A stretch of DNA of 64,000 nt from NCBI GenBank assembly GCA_017620155.1, contig JAFZQY010000046.1, positions 57,780 to 121,779 on the forward strand, written 5' to 3'. Below the pieces are notes generated by a model, which saw only the letters and a program-made list of their open reading frames with translations, was not told the DNA's origin and searched no databases. Positions within the stretch are counted from its first letter, which is position 1, and each line of letters begins with the position of its first letter. This document shows positions 44,266 through 53,715 of the stretch, one piece after another. The position numbers and the translations under genes were made by a program. The DNA comes from Lachnospiraceae bacterium. GTDB taxonomy: Bacteria > Bacillota > Clostridia > Lachnospirales > Lachnospiraceae.

Positions 44266-46293
44266 TCAGTTGCCGGCGATCGGTGCCCAGTCAGCTTCGC
44301 TCTCCGAACGGGTGCGGCTTCCTGATCGGCTCTTCGCGGGCAGGATCGTGTAGTCGCTGCGGTCGAGACTGAAGTTCGGGTTATAATACGGGTCTCCGGC
44401 TGCAAGCTCTGCTGCCCAGCGCTCTTTGAATCTGTCGGATTCCTCGTTGTAGCGCTCAGCCGAAGCGCCGGTCATGTCCGATCCGCGGGATACGGATTCG
44501 TAGTGGTAGAGCTCGGCAAAAGGAGTAAAGACATTCAGATACCCCTTTTTCCTGCACTTTAAGCAGAAATCCACATCGTTAAGTGATACTTTAAACGATT
44601 CGTCCAGGCCGCCCACTTCGTCAAAGATAGCGCGTGAAACCATGAGACACGCGCCTGTGACGGCCGTAACATCCTGTGCATAACACAGACGCCCCATGTA
44701 TCCTAAGTTGGTAACGGGCATCATATAGTGCGTATGCCCTGCTGTCCTGTGCGCGCCCAGTCCTATCACAACTCCGGCATGCTGGATGGTCATATCGGGA
44801 TAATAGAGTTTAGCACCCGAGCAAGCCACATCATCGCGCTGAGCGTACATTAGAAGTTCCTCGATCCAGTCGAGGGTGATGACCTCGGTATCGTTATTAA
44901 GAAGCAGGATGAAGTCTCCGGTAGATTCCTTCACGCCGAAGTTGCATACAGCGGAATAATTGAATTCGCCCTCCCATGTGACCACCTTGATATTGGCGTG
45001 GGACTTAAGTTCCTCATAATATTCGAAGATCTCATCTGTCACGGAGTTGTTCTCCACGATCACGATCTCGTAGTTGTCATATGTGCTCTTTTCCAGGATC
45101 GATGAGATGCAGCGGCTTAAGTCGTCCTTATGGTCCTTATTCGGGATAATGATCGACACCTTCGGGTTATCCGTGATCTCGTATCTTATGCGGAAAATGG
45201 TCTCAAAAGCCCGGGTTGACGTGATCTCGAAGTTCTCGTAGCCCAAAGAGCGCAGGTGGTCCGCCACGGCACCCTTGGCCGCGTCTATCGCGTAGCTCTT
45301 GGCATTGATGTTCTTGGCTACCGATGCCTTGTGGGAGCGCCAGTAATACATGAGTTTCGGGACATGGACCACATTCTTCGCTCTGGAAGTTAAGCGAAGG
45401 ATCATATCATGGTCCTGGCTTCCGTCAAATTCGGTCCTGAACAGCTCCATGCCCTCCAGAAGATCCCGGGAAAAAGCGCTGAAATGGCAGATATAGTTGT
45501 TGGCCCTTAAGTTATCGGGCGCAAAATCGGGCTTAAAGTGCAGCGTGATCATGTTATCGACGCTGCCCCCCTTAAAGGTCGTCTCGTCACAGTAGATATA
45601 ATCGGCATCCTCATCACAGATGACCTTCATATATTCATAAAGAACGGACGGATGGAGAATGTCGTCATGATCGAAAAGAGCGATGAAGTTTCCGGTCGCC
45701 ATCTTGTAGCACTCATTGGTATTGCCGGATATGCCTTCGTTGGACTCTAATTTCCTATACTTAATGCGCGAATCCTCCGCGGCATATTGCGCACATACTT
45801 CGCCCACATAGGAGTGATCCGCATCGGATCCGTCCGCGAGGCAGAGCTCCCAGCCTCCGTAAGTCTGGGTCTTCACGGAATCTATCATATCCGTGAGGAA
45901 CTTCTTCGGAGTGTTATACAGCGGCACTAATATAGAGAAAGTGATATCCTTCGAGAATTTTGTCGCTTCCTCTTCAGCGCGTCTTGCAGCATCCGGAAAA
46001 GAGCCGGTTCCGTGACTCTTTCTGGCGGCTTTTTCCTTTAGCTTGGAGTCTACCTTGCGGGCGATGCCGCGGATCGAGCCGTAAGCGCCCAAACGCTGCT
46101 TAGTGCGCTGCAAAAAATGCAGGACGTCACGTGCAGGTTTGCTCGCTTTCCAGAGCTTGGAGCCTTTGATGCGCTCAAGATGCGCTGCTGTAGCGTTCAT
46201 TTCGTTCCTTGCGGCCGCTATCTTCTCCTCGAGAGCCTCCGTGCGCTCCTTCTCGGACTTATATTCACTTCTGTAAAATTCCAGATCTTCCAT
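44266..46293 (-). CDS. Two-domain GT2 glycosyltransferase (rhamnan synthesis type)
   Basis: 675 residues. Residues 1-75 are a coiled coil (EYKSEKERTEALEEKIAAAR) followed by GSKLWKASKPARD, a motif shared with its neighbour. The first GT2 domain (about 120-340) has ILVPLYNTPKKFL, LADGSDADHS, ALFDHDDILHPSVLY and DHDMILRLT. The second (about 375-610) has VSIIIPNKDHKDDLSRC, VENNSV, LLNNDTEVIT and NDVDFCLKCR. Paired GT2 domains are typical of enzymes that lay down alternating linkages in O-antigen/rhamnan polymers. It is separated from the next gene by 6 bp. Confidence 0.88.
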   Translation of the reverse strand: MEDLEFYRSEYKSEKERTEALEEKIAAARNEMNATAAHLERIKGSKLWKASKPARDVLHFLQRTKQRLGAYGSIRGIARKVDSKLKEKAARKSHGTGSFPDAARRAEEEATKFSKDITFSILVPLYNTPKKFLTDMIDSVKTQTYGGWELCLADGSDADHSYVGEVCAQYAAEDSRIKYRKLESNEGISGNTNECYKMATGNFIALFDHDDILHPSVLYEYMKVICDEDADYIYCDETTFKGGSVDNMITLHFKPDFAPDNLRANNYICHFSAFSRDLLEGMELFRTEFDGSQDHDMILRLTSRAKNVVHVPKLMYYWRSHKASVAKNINAKSYAIDAAKGAVADHLRSLGYENFEITSTRAFETIFRIRYEITDNPKVSIIIPNKDHKDDLSRCISSILEKSTYDNYEIVIVENNSVTDEIFEYYEELKSHANIKVVTWEGEFNYSAVCNFGVKESTGDFILLLNNDTEVITLDWIEELLMYAQRDDVACSGAKLYYPDMTIQHAGVVIGLGAHRTAGHTHYMMPVTNLGYMGRLCYAQDVTAVTGACLMVSRAIFDEVGGLDESFKVSLNDVDFCLKCRKKGYLNVFTPFAELYHYESVSRGSDMTGASAERYNEESDRFKERWAAELAAGDPYYNPNFSLDRSDYTILPAKSRSGSRTRSESEADWAPIAGN

Positions 46294-46299
46294 AGTAAC

Positions 46300-48750
46300 C
46301 TATACAGTAAAGCAATTCTCGGTAAACACCACGATTCCGCGGGTTTTAGTAGTGGTTAAATCTGCATTTAGTGTAAGGGGTTCGAGACCCACCCTATATG
46401 TCCCTGCCGGTAAATCAGATTTCAACATCCTACAATCGAACCCACACAACCTGTTATTTTTTTCTCCGGGGAAGGTCGATTCGAGGTCAAGGCGGGGCAT
46501 TGGGTATGATTTTACCCTAAATATGGTATCAACCGTTTCGTTTTTCAGTATGACAGACACGAGATGTAGTGAATTGTCACTTCCCGATTCAAACGTCCAA
46601 CCGCGAACCTCAATGATTTCGGGCTCTTCCAGCCTTATCTTGGGTTGAAGACCTGCAATCTCAATTGATATTTTATGGTTTCCGGCAGGAACTTCTGCAA
46701 GTTCACTTGCATCGATTTGTCTGATACTTTCATATTTGCTGTGATTATTGAATCCGTAATCGAAATTACTCAGATAATTTGAGTGATTTCCGATCAGATT
46801 TGGGTTGTAATACGGATCGCAGTCCAAAAATTCAGAGTGGATTTTATACAATCTGTTTTTCTCATTTAAGAGTCTTTCCCACTTCGAATCGTCTCCTTCG
46901 TCCTGACCTCTGGTCATAGACTCGTGATGATAGAGGAGCGCTCCGTTACATTGAAGATTAACTAATCCCGATTTCGTCAGACGCATGCAAAATTCCACAT
47001 CATTGTATGCAACGGGGAAAGATTCGTCGAAACCGCCGGAGCCGTCAAACTTGGAAGTCTGTATCAGGAGACATGCCGCCGTAACGCCCAGCTGGTCATG
47101 TTCCAGCGAGTTTTTTCCATAATAGTATTCACGGTCATCGGGATATATGACAAGCTTATGGGAAGGACCAATCTCCATGGAAGTTACGCCCACATGCTGG
47201 ATCAGGTCAGTATCGGCATAGAGAAGTTTGGCGCCAACTGCCCCGACATGAGGAAGGAACGCATATCCGGCCATCAGTCTCAGCCAGTCCTTCTGAACTA
47301 TCTCGATATCGTCGTTCATAAACAGAAGCAGATCGCCGGAAGCGGCAGATGCTGCCCTGTTGCAGAGTTTCGAGAAATTGAAGTCCTGCGGTTCATATAT
47401 GTATTCGTGGGAAAATCCGACGAGCAGTTCATCGATGAGAGCCGTATATTCGCTGCGATGGCCGGGATCCGAGCCGTTATCGACAATGATAAACTCCAGA
47501 TCGTCGTAATCCGTTCTTTCTATAAAAGAAGAAAGGAGTTTTTTGAGCACTTCCGGATGGTCTTTGGTCAGTATGAGAACGGAAACCTTATGATTCACAG
47601 GAAGTTTGTAGCATATATGCCTCTCTCCGGAAAACTGACCTGAGATAAAATCAGCCTTTATCCCGCGTCTTTTAAAGGATCTGCGCTTTACTTCGTCAAA
47701 TATTGCCGAGGCTCCCCAGATGAGTCTTCCGGCGCCTAAATCTTCTTTTAATCCGGAAGCAACCTGTGACCACAGCTCATAACTGTCGTTATTGGTGTAA
47801 GAAGAAGGCTTGTATGAATCAGCGGGGGTATGGCACAGAACCTGCGGAATATGTACTACTGCAGGGTCATCCGCTCTTTTTCCCAGACGATCAGCCGCCT
47901 GCAGAAACAGGTCGTACACATTGACATAGGGATCGGAAGAGCCGTGCCAGTCCAGACGGATGGCCATATCAGCCCGAATCAGGGCGATATTTCCGAAATA
48001 AAAGAAACTGTCGAACGTATCAGGAGACCAGTCGGGCTTGAAATTCGGCTCGATGCGGTGAATTCCTTCGGACGTAGAATAGAAATAGTCCTCGTCGGCG
48101 TATGCGATCTTAGCTTCAGGACGTCTGTCGAGATATTCTTCAAGCCTCTCGGCATAACCTTCGGCCAGACGGCAGTTTTTCCGTGTAAAGAGGACCCATT
48201 TCGCGCGGATAGAAGCATCAAAAGGAGCGCGCATTCCGACGCAGTCCTCAATATAAACGGTGTGGAAATGGGCTTCCCTGACGCGGGACATACCAGATTC
48301 GCTGTGATTCAGGAATTTAAGCTCGACAGGATCTTTACGCATCCACTGAGCATAATAGTCTTCATAATCCCACAGGCGCTTCGCATACAGAGCTTCAGCA
48401 GCACTCGCAGATCCTCCATGGACAGGCGCGGTGTCATCTCCGGGCGCCGTGGCTTCCTGGTGAGAAACCGGTTCAGGGCCAGCCGTACCACGCAAGCGGT
48501 TATATATCTTTCTTGCGGGACCTAAAGCTTTCCAAAGCGAGCTTCCTGTGACGCGATTTAAGGCGATGTTCAGTTCATCAGTCTTGGCCGTGATCTCTCC
48601 GAGCTCAACCGCAAGCGTATTATTCAGTTTCTTCTGTCTGTGATAGATATCTTCGTAATATCTTTCCCAGGTGTATTCTTCGTATGACATGGCATCAGCC
48701 GGCATTTCCGGCTTTTCGTGGTCTGGCCTGTATGTATGTTCATCCGGCAT
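46300..48750 (-). CDS. Large GT2 glycosyltransferase with C-terminal beta-sandwich domain
   Basis: 816 residues. Similar plan to the gene at 44266: N-terminal coiled coil with GSSLWKALGPARKIYNRL, then a degenerate GT2-like half (residues 100-330; KIAYADEDYFYSTSEG remains but nucleotide-sugar motifs are weaker), then a clear GT2 domain (about 385-640) with VSVLILTKDHPEVLKKL, IVDNGSDPG, FMNDDIEIVQKDW and YNDVEFCMRLT. The last 110 residues (KISIEIAGLQPKIRLEEPEI) look like a beta-sandwich, perhaps glycan-binding. Its ATG touches the stop of the methyltransferase-kinase gene (TAGATG). Confidence 0.87.
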   Translation of the reverse strand: MPDEHTYRPDHEKPEMPADAMSYEEYTWERYYEDIYHRQKKLNNTLAVELGEITAKTDELNIALNRVTGSSLWKALGPARKIYNRLRGTAGPEPVSHQEATAPGDDTAPVHGGSASAAEALYAKRLWDYEDYYAQWMRKDPVELKFLNHSESGMSRVREAHFHTVYIEDCVGMRAPFDASIRAKWVLFTRKNCRLAEGYAERLEEYLDRRPEAKIAYADEDYFYSTSEGIHRIEPNFKPDWSPDTFDSFFYFGNIALIRADMAIRLDWHGSSDPYVNVYDLFLQAADRLGKRADDPAVVHIPQVLCHTPADSYKPSSYTNNDSYELWSQVASGLKEDLGAGRLIWGASAIFDEVKRRSFKRRGIKADFISGQFSGERHICYKLPVNHKVSVLILTKDHPEVLKKLLSSFIERTDYDDLEFIIVDNGSDPGHRSEYTALIDELLVGFSHEYIYEPQDFNFSKLCNRAASAASGDLLLFMNDDIEIVQKDWLRLMAGYAFLPHVGAVGAKLLYADTDLIQHVGVTSMEIGPSHKLVIYPDDREYYYGKNSLEHDQLGVTAACLLIQTSKFDGSGGFDESFPVAYNDVEFCMRLTKSGLVNLQCNGALLYHHESMTRGQDEGDDSKWERLLNEKNRLYKIHSEFLDCDPYYNPNLIGNHSNYLSNFDYGFNNHSKYESIRQIDASELAEVPAGNHKISIEIAGLQPKIRLEEPEIIEVRGWTFESGSDNSLHLVSVILKNETVDTIFRVKSYPMPRLDLESTFPGEKNNRLCGFDCRMLKSDLPAGTYRVGLEPLTLNADLTTTKTRGIVVFTENCFTV

Positions 48751-50811
48751 CTAGCCTATATGTCCGGCCGTTTCGGGATCAAGAGCGGTGACCTTCATGT
48801 CTACGGTCAGCAGATTGATGCTACTGTCCTCATATCCTTTGAGTGATATGGCAAATCCGGGGTCGGACGTTGCAAAAGCATATGTATTTTCGCCGATCTT
48901 ACGGCCGTTTGTCTTAAACCGAAGGCCTTTGAGCGGGAGTTTTTCACCGTTCCAGGTGATCTCTTCGATACTGACGATACAGAAATCGGAGCAGGGGTCG
49001 ATACGGAGAGCCTTTCTTCCGGCGGGAACCTCCATCGTAAACGGAAAACCTTCGGCAAAATAGGACTGTTCCTCATTAAAGCCGTGCCCCGTATCTTCAT
49101 ATATCTGAGGGCGCATGTTAAGCGCAGCCTGATCATCGTTTCTCCGGCCGATCCCGTCCTCAAGTCTGTATACGGGATTATCGACGAGCTCGCGTATCTC
49201 AGCCAGAGACTTGTGGTCTGCGGTCACATGCTTCTGGAAACTCATCTCCTGTTCGCGCAGGTCCGCAGCGGTCTGGGCGTTGATGTTCAACAATTCCATT
49301 ATTATATCTAAACTTAATTTATCTCGCTTTTCGTCTTCGAGGATATAGCAGTAGATTGCCCTGAATCCAAGGTCTCTTGCCTTCCAGACCTCATTGGTGG
49401 TCCACTCATAATCTATAACGTTCCATCTGTTACCTTCCACAAGAATGTTGGAGAAGATCATATCGATATCCGTGATATCGGCAGTCTCCTCACCGTACGA
49501 GATACGCTCCAGATATTCTTTGAACAGTTCGACGAAGCCGTCCATATCATTTCGCGCAAGGCACCCGTCAAGCAGTTCCTCGAGCGAAGTACCGCCCGCA
49601 TACTCGAATTCGAGCGTCATCCCATCCTCGGAAAGATGCGCCGGTACTACATGGAGCTTACAGCCTTTTCCGCTGTATCTGCGTTTTAATTCCTTATAAG
49701 ATGCCTCCATGGCTTTCAAATGTTCGCAAGCGGCCTCATCCAGCGCTCTTTTCCTGATGACCCTCATTCCCTCGCGACGGACCATGTCAGTGACTATCCG
49801 GTACTGTCTCGCCCTGTCATTCGAGTACCTTGCATACTCTGTGGCAGGCTCCGGACCGAGGATCATCATATATGAATTCGAATACAGGTTAAAAAGGCCC
49901 TCGTCAAGGATCGAATCAAAAGCATCTTTTTCGTTAAAAAGAAGGAAGCGGTCCCTGTCAAAATTCCTGAGATTATTCTTAAGCTCGCCCTTATGCGGGA
50001 GTCTCTTATCCGAATAAAGGTCCGTCATGAACTTGTAATCGGGGTAAGGGTAGTACATGTGATACTCACTAAACCCGCTTCTCTTCGCGATCTCGATGAG
50101 CTTCCTGTCGGTGAATGTGCGTACGACGCCGTCTGCGGGATAATCTTCTATGGAACTGAAGAAATCACCGAGATGATCCTCTCTGCATCCCGCCCAGTAC
50201 TTTAATCCGAAGCGGTTCTCGATGGCGATCGCTATGTTTCCGCCGGGCTTTAAGTGCGAGCCTATGAGCTTCAGGAAATCTCCGTAGGGATCCGCGCTGT
50301 CCACATAGCCTCTCGCATATTCAAACACGCCGATAAGACATATGAGATCAAAGTCACGGTCCAGAGTCTTCTCAACATCGGTGAAATTACCCACATGGAT
50401 CGTGATATTGTCATTATACTGATGGCGGTAAGCATTGATGCGGCTTCGCTTGAGCGATAAGTCGCAGCAGGTAACGCTCCCTGCTTTCCGTGAAAGAACA
50501 CCCGTTATCGCTCCGCATCCCGCTCCGACTTCGAGAACTTTCATTGTTTTATCTATGGGAAGCCACTCTACGATATTCTCCCGAAGTTCCGAGAGATGAT
50601 AAAGAACCGGCCAGCTGCCCGATTCCTCGATGATCTCCTGATATTCCGCATCGGAACGGTCTCTGGCGACCTCGAGGAGCATATCCTCCACGGCTCCGTC
50701 GGAATACTTATCCTCACCGGAGTAACAAGTTAAATCAAGATTTACATGACCGATCTTTTCAATCTTATTTTCTGTGTTTTCTTTGTTTTTAAGGGATTCT
50801 TTGCTATCCAT
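48751..50811 (-). CDS. Methyltransferase-kinase, WbdD-like chain-termination candidate
   Basis: 686 residues. Residues about 85-260 form a SAM methyltransferase: MKVLEVGAGCGAITGVLSRK (SAM loop), VTCCDLSLKRS, FDLICLIGVFEYA, LKPGGNIAIAIEN. Residues about 345-500 look like a diverged protein-kinase fold: MRVIRKRALDE (Lys), FEYAGGTSLEELL (hinge), DIDMIFSNILVEG (catalytic-loop Asn near 450) and NVIDYEWT (DFG-like Asp near 467). The C-terminal 120 residues are beta-rich. Methyltransferase-then-kinase order beside wzm/wzt is the layout of WbdD, which methylates/phosphorylates the end of O-antigen chains to stop growth and license export. Not previously claimed for this lineage, as far as I know; inferred here. 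Confidence 0.7.
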   Translation of the reverse strand: MDSKESLKNKENTENKIEKIGHVNLDLTCYSGEDKYSDGAVEDMLLEVARDRSDAEYQEIIEESGSWPVLYHLSELRENIVEWLPIDKTMKVLEVGAGCGAITGVLSRKAGSVTCCDLSLKRSRINAYRHQYNDNITIHVGNFTDVEKTLDRDFDLICLIGVFEYARGYVDSADPYGDFLKLIGSHLKPGGNIAIAIENRFGLKYWAGCREDHLGDFFSSIEDYPADGVVRTFTDRKLIEIAKRSGFSEYHMYYPYPDYKFMTDLYSDKRLPHKGELKNNLRNFDRDRFLLFNEKDAFDSILDEGLFNLYSNSYMMILGPEPATEYARYSNDRARQYRIVTDMVRREGMRVIRKRALDEAACEHLKAMEASYKELKRRYSGKGCKLHVVPAHLSEDGMTLEFEYAGGTSLEELLDGCLARNDMDGFVELFKEYLERISYGEETADITDIDMIFSNILVEGNRWNVIDYEWTTNEVWKARDLGFRAIYCYILEDEKRDKLSLDIIMELLNINAQTAADLREQEMSFQKHVTADHKSLAEIRELVDNPVYRLEDGIGRRNDDQAALNMRPQIYEDTGHGFNEEQSYFAEGFPFTMEVPAGRKALRIDPCSDFCIVSIEEITWNGEKLPLKGLRFKTNGRKIGENTYAFATSDPGFAISLKGYEDSSINLLTVDMKVTALDPETAGHIG

Positions 50812-50813
50812 TC

Positions 50814-52121
50814 CTACTCCACGGTCACTTCTGATTCACTGTCGTAGTATCCGACCGTGTCCTTGTCAGAGATGACTGTCAGATTCAGTACGTCATATAA
50901 CCTGTGATACACCGTAAACTCGTCTTCTTCGAAACCGGTACAGCCAAGGCTTAAGAGATACTCTCCGCCCTGCAGGTTCATATGCTGCGTAAAAGTGATC
51001 TTCTTTACTTCTCCGGCCTTAACGGGATCTAAGAAGCTCTTTTCTATCATCGTATTGGTACCGGTTATCTCGGTACCGCGTATATTCTTGATCGTGTATG
51101 CGAAAATGGGCCCCGGTATATCCTCATTTATGCGCACAGTCATATGAATGCTGTAATCAGAGCCCTTGATTATCGCAGACGTACGCGTTCCTGAAGCATC
51201 GGTAATATAATATTCCTCGATCACGGCCTTCTGCGAGCCGTATTCAATGAGCTCGGGATTAACGTTATCGCCGTGGGAAGCTCCGTCATCCACTGCTTTG
51301 GCTGCTGCGCGGCGCAGGTCTTCGTCATCAAGCAGACGATCTTTTCCCGGCTCGGGAAGCTCATACTGGCCTACAAGCACTTTCTTGTAAGCATCTATCA
51401 TCTCCTTGGGAGAGCCTTCGCCCAGCTTAACGCCTTTATTTAACAGAACCACGCGGTCGCAGTACTTGGCGATGGAACTTAAGTCATGGCTCACGAAGAG
51501 GATGGTCTTGCCCATTGCCTTGAATTCTTCGAATTTGTGGTAGCATTTTGCCTGAAAGAATACGTCGCCGACGCTCAGCGCCTCATCGACTATCAGGATC
51601 TCGGGATCGATGTTTATGGCCACTGCAAAAGCAAGGCGCACGAACATACCGCTGGAATAAGTCTTGCACGGTTGGTAAACGTACTCGCCTATGTCGGCGA
51701 ATTCCAGGATCGCATCGAGCTTCTCATCTATCTCTTTTTGGGAAAAGCCGATCATTGTGCCATTTAAGTATATGTTCTCGATTCCGTTATATTCCATGTT
51801 GAAGCCGGCGCCGAGTTCGAGCAGGGCCGAGATCCTGCCCTCGACATTCACTTCGCCGCTGGTCTGGTTCAGGACGCCGGTTATGATCTTTAAGATCGTG
51901 GACTTTCCGGATCCGTTGGTACCGATGATGCCCACGGTCTCACCTTTACGGATCTCCATGCTTACATCGCTTAGCGCTTTGTGATCCGTATGCTTGCACT
52001 TAGCCAGGCCAAGCGCCTCTTTCATACGGTCAGACGGCTTTTCATAGAGCTTGTAGACCTTATCCACATGCTTAACGCTTATCGCTATATCGTTTTTTTC
52101 ATTAATCTCAGATGAACCCAT
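50814..52121 (-). CDS. wzt: Polysaccharide ABC exporter ATPase with carbohydrate-binding C-domain
   Basis: 435 residues. The ATPase part has Walker A GTNGSGKSTILKII (near residue 68), the signature YSSGMFVRLAFAVA, Walker B ILIVDEALSVGD and the His of FVSHDLSS. Residues about 290-435 form a Wzt_C domain (VIEEYYITDASG, IHMTVRINEDIPGPIFAYTI, GEYLLSLGCTGFE). In Gram-negative O9a systems this domain recognises the modified chain end before export. Its presence beside the methyltransferase-kinase gene fits that mechanism. It pairs with the permease 3 bp upstream. Confidence 0.94.
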   Translation of the reverse strand: MGSSEINEKNDIAISVKHVDKVYKLYEKPSDRMKEALGLAKCKHTDHKALSDVSMEIRKGETVGIIGTNGSGKSTILKIITGVLNQTSGEVNVEGRISALLELGAGFNMEYNGIENIYLNGTMIGFSQKEIDEKLDAILEFADIGEYVYQPCKTYSSGMFVRLAFAVAINIDPEILIVDEALSVGDVFFQAKCYHKFEEFKAMGKTILFVSHDLSSIAKYCDRVVLLNKGVKLGEGSPKEMIDAYKKVLVGQYELPEPGKDRLLDDEDLRRAAAKAVDDGASHGDNVNPELIEYGSQKAVIEEYYITDASGTRTSAIIKGSDYSIHMTVRINEDIPGPIFAYTIKNIRGTEITGTNTMIEKSFLDPVKAGEVKKITFTQHMNLQGGEYLLSLGCTGFEEDEFTVYHRLYDVLNLTVISDKDTVGYYDSESEVTVE

Positions 52122-52124
52122 ATC

Positions 52125-53135
52125 TTATAAAACATCCGCAAAATGAACTTTTAACTTCTTGAACATGATCGAGCCTATCGTAAATAACAGCAGTAACAGA
52201 ATCCAGAAATACGCGCTTGAATAGAAATGCTGCCAAAACCATTCGTCGCCGTACATCGACATTCTGAAGCCGTTTACGATATAGACCATGGGATTTAACT
52301 TGAATAACGGTTTAAGCTGATCGGGAACCATGTGGATATCCCAGAGGATCGGGGTTGCCCACATTCCGATCTGAAGCAGGATCGCGACGATCTGCTGCAG
52401 ATCCCTGAAAAAGACCACGATCGCGCAGTTGATATACGCCAGCGCCAGAACCAGAAGGAACAGGCAGAAATCATAATAAACGATCTGGATCGTGTATACG
52501 GTCGGAGTATATCCATAGAGCGCCGACACCAGGATCAGCACGCCTACAAAGAATATGTGAGTGAACCAGGCGCCGATGACTTTGATGATCGGGAGTACGG
52601 AGATATTGAATACGACCTTTTTCACCAGGTAATTGTACTCGATCATGGCCATCATGCCGTGGTTCGTGCCCTCCTGGAAGAAGAACCAGGGAACGAGGCC
52701 CGCCGTCAGGAAAAGCACATAGGGAACCTCAACGCCGCTCGCGATCATCTGGGATCTGGTATTGAAGACCTTGTCAAATACGATCCAGTACATCAGCACG
52801 GTCACAACGGGCTGGGCCATAGCCCAGACAGCGCCCAGATATGAACCGGCGTAGCGCTTCTTGAAGTCATTCTTGGCCAGTTTCCAGATAAGTCCCCTGC
52901 TCTGGTAAAGCTCGAGCGGAAGCGTTTTTAACTGGTCAAAGAAGATGCAGAAAAGAACGCACACGACTACGACCAGCGAAACACCGCTGATCTTCTTAAG
53001 TCTCGTGGTCCCCGGATTATCCAGCGGATTGCTGTGGAATAAGAAAAGAAGGATCAGAGCGATCGACAGCAGAATGACTGCCGTGATCACGATCTTTTTG
53101 ACTGTATGCTTGTTTTCGGTACTTTTGCCTGCCAT
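52125..53135 (-). CDS. wzm: Polysaccharide ABC exporter permease, extended N-terminus
   Basis: 336 residues. From residue about 80 the protein is a typical ABC-2 permease of the Wzm/TagG kind: LAKNDFKKRYAGSYLGAVWAMAQPVVTVLMYW, GLVPWFFFQEGT, VFFRDLQQIVAILLQIGMWATPILWD. The first 75 residues add two hydrophobic segments (residues about 14-33 and 48-66), not usual for Wzm, which normally has six. It would move the undecaprenyl-linked glycan across the membrane. It is 13 bp after rfbC. Confidence 0.93.
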   Translation of the reverse strand: MAGKSTENKHTVKKIVITAVILLSIALILLFLFHSNPLDNPGTTRLKKISGVSLVVVVCVLFCIFFDQLKTLPLELYQSRGLIWKLAKNDFKKRYAGSYLGAVWAMAQPVVTVLMYWIVFDKVFNTRSQMIASGVEVPYVLFLTAGLVPWFFFQEGTNHGMMAMIEYNYLVKKVVFNISVLPIIKVIGAWFTHIFFVGVLILVSALYGYTPTVYTIQIVYYDFCLFLLVLALAYINCAIVVFFRDLQQIVAILLQIGMWATPILWDIHMVPDQLKPLFKLNPMVYIVNGFRMSMYGDEWFWQHFYSSAYFWILLLLLFTIGSIMFKKLKVHFADVL

Positions 53136-53148
53136 TAAAGATCTGTCC

Positions 53149-53697
53149 TTAACCTAAATCTTTAAGCTGACCCCATTTGGTGTCCTTATCGGACATGATC
53201 AGCTCCATTCCTTCGGGGATGGGCCACTCGATGCCTATGTCAGGATCGTTATATATTACGCCGCCCTCGTCGTTAGGATGGTAGAAATCGGTAACCTTAT
53301 AGCAGAACTCGGCCGTCTCTGACAGAACCAGGAAGCCGTGCGCAAAATCTCTGGGAATATAGAACTGTTTCATGTTTTCGGCAGAAAGGAGCACGCCGAA
53401 CCACTGGCCGTATGTCGGGGAGCCTTTTCTCATATCAACAGCCACATCGAAAACCTCGCCGGAGATGACGCGGACGAGCTTAGCCTGAGCGTGCTCGATC
53501 TGGAAATGCAGGCCTCTTAAAACGCCTTTTCTAGATGCCGACTGGTTGTCCTGAACGAACTCATCGGTGATGCCGGCCTCGGTATACGCCTGCTTGTGAT
53601 ATGTTTCCACGAAATATCCTCTGGAATCACCGTGTACTTCGGGGGTAATCACCTTCAGACCTTCAATATGACATGTTTCTACGGTAATTTTGCCCAT
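53149..53697 (-). CDS. rfbC: dTDP-4-dehydrorhamnose 3,5-epimerase
   Basis: 182 residues. The enzyme epimerises dTDP-4-keto-6-deoxyglucose at C3 and C5 on the way to dTDP-L-rhamnose. Hallmarks are VITPEVHGDSRGYFVETYH, VLRGLHFQIEHAQAKLVRVI (catalytic His), VFDVAVDMRKGSPTYGQW, FYIPRDFAHGFLVLSE and DPDIGIEWPI. It shares the operon with rfbA and wzm. The start follows GGAGG (GAGGCTCCG region). Confidence 0.96.
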   Translation of the reverse strand: MGKITVETCHIEGLKVITPEVHGDSRGYFVETYHKQAYTEAGITDEFVQDNQSASRKGVLRGLHFQIEHAQAKLVRVISGEVFDVAVDMRKGSPTYGQWFGVLLSAENMKQFYIPRDFAHGFLVLSETAEFCYKVTDFYHPNDEGGVIYNDPDIGIEWPIPEGMELIMSDKDTKWGQLKDLG

Positions 53698-53715
53698 TTT
53701 CGGAGCCTCCTGTTG

